The notes below the pieces were generated by a model that searched no databases, was not told the DNA's origin, and saw only the letters and a list, made by a program, of their open reading frames with translations. Shown here piece by piece: positions 5,307 to 5,421 of a stretch of DNA of 5,421 nucleotides. Source of the DNA: an uncultured Lachnospiraceae bacterium. GTDB taxonomy: Bacteria; Bacillota; Clostridia; Lachnospirales; Lachnospiraceae. A program made the position numbers and the translations under genes. The DNA is taken from the NCBI GenBank assembly GCA_946413945.1, contig CAMKMR010000140.1, positions 1 through 5,421 on the forward strand, written 5' to 3'. Numbering within the stretch: the first letter of the stretch is position 1; every line of letters begins with the position of its first letter.

Positions 5307-5421
5307 GTGTCAGAAAAATATGAAATTGAAAAATTAAATTCCATAAGAATTAAAGGCCTTGTTTCGAGTATAATTCTAATGATTGGCATTGGACTCCTAA
5401 TTCTGGGAAAAATAGTGGGAC
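5307..5421 (+). CDS. Unidentified membrane protein, 5' part only
   Basis: The first 38 codons of a gene that leaves the window. It starts at GTG 5307, chosen because AGGGGAG (5291-5297) lies nine bases upstream; a nearby ATG at 5285 is in another frame that stops quickly. The peptide begins MSEKYEIEKLNSIRIKG, charged and probably cytoplasmic. It is followed by the hydrophobic stretch LVSSIILMIGIGLLILG (18-34), a first membrane segment. Too little is visible to name a family. Genes under yybP-ykoY riboswitches are often metal exporters (MntP, TerC/YkoY, P-type ATPases, UPF0016), but this start does not clearly match those. It could equally be the N-terminal anchor of a sensor or a small DUF membrane protein. 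Confidence 0.7.
   Translation, partial: MSEKYEIEKLNSIRIKGLVSSIILMIGIGLLILGKIVG

Overview
The window is AT-rich DNA from what looks like an anaerobic Firmicute, most likely a Lachnospiraceae member of the Butyrivibrio/Pseudobutyrivibrio type. This is inferred from codon use, strong purine-rich ribosome binding sites, a two-subunit iron-sulfur serine dehydratase and the style of the regulatory RNA; no marker gene proves it. Every supported gene reads on the + strand.

Layout. Bases 41-701 hold a type II toxin-antitoxin pair: a Phd/YefM-like antitoxin and a RelE/ParE-like toxin. The toxin probably starts at a TTG inside the antitoxin gene, and TGTA/TACA palindromes lie upstream. At 758-1453 is an SdpI-family membrane protein with an N-terminal DUF1648-like segment. 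A leader of about 120 bases with a perfect hairpin and T-run then leads directly into a Nudix hydrolase (1593-2081). Just downstream, in the same frame, lies a short remnant that resembles the C-terminus of a second Nudix protein. A PAP2-family membrane phosphatase follows (2270-3232). Next come the L-serine dehydratase genes: an intact beta subunit (3293-3952), a gap with nested direct repeats, and an alpha subunit (4078-5042) that is broken by a frameshift. The break lies at or near a run of seven A, inside a charged insertion of about 30 residues that the family normally lacks.

At 5050-5215 a consensus sigma-A promoter drives a leader that I recognise as a yybP-ykoY (manganese) riboswitch. 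Its P1 closing strand is shared with a strong intrinsic terminator, which predicts switching on by metal. It controls a GTG-initiated membrane protein that runs off the end of the window (5307 onward) and that I cannot identify.

The genes do not form one pathway. They are short, mostly independent units: a toxin-antitoxin module, an SdpI-like protein, housekeeping hydrolases, serine catabolism to pyruvate and ammonia, and a metal-responsive unit. I see no CRISPR array, transposase, tRNA or rRNA. The parts most worth checking are the broken and expanded serine dehydratase alpha gene, the riboswitch with its unidentified target, the Nudix remnant and the nested repeats between the serine dehydratase genes. 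I did not find a clear new multi-gene system.
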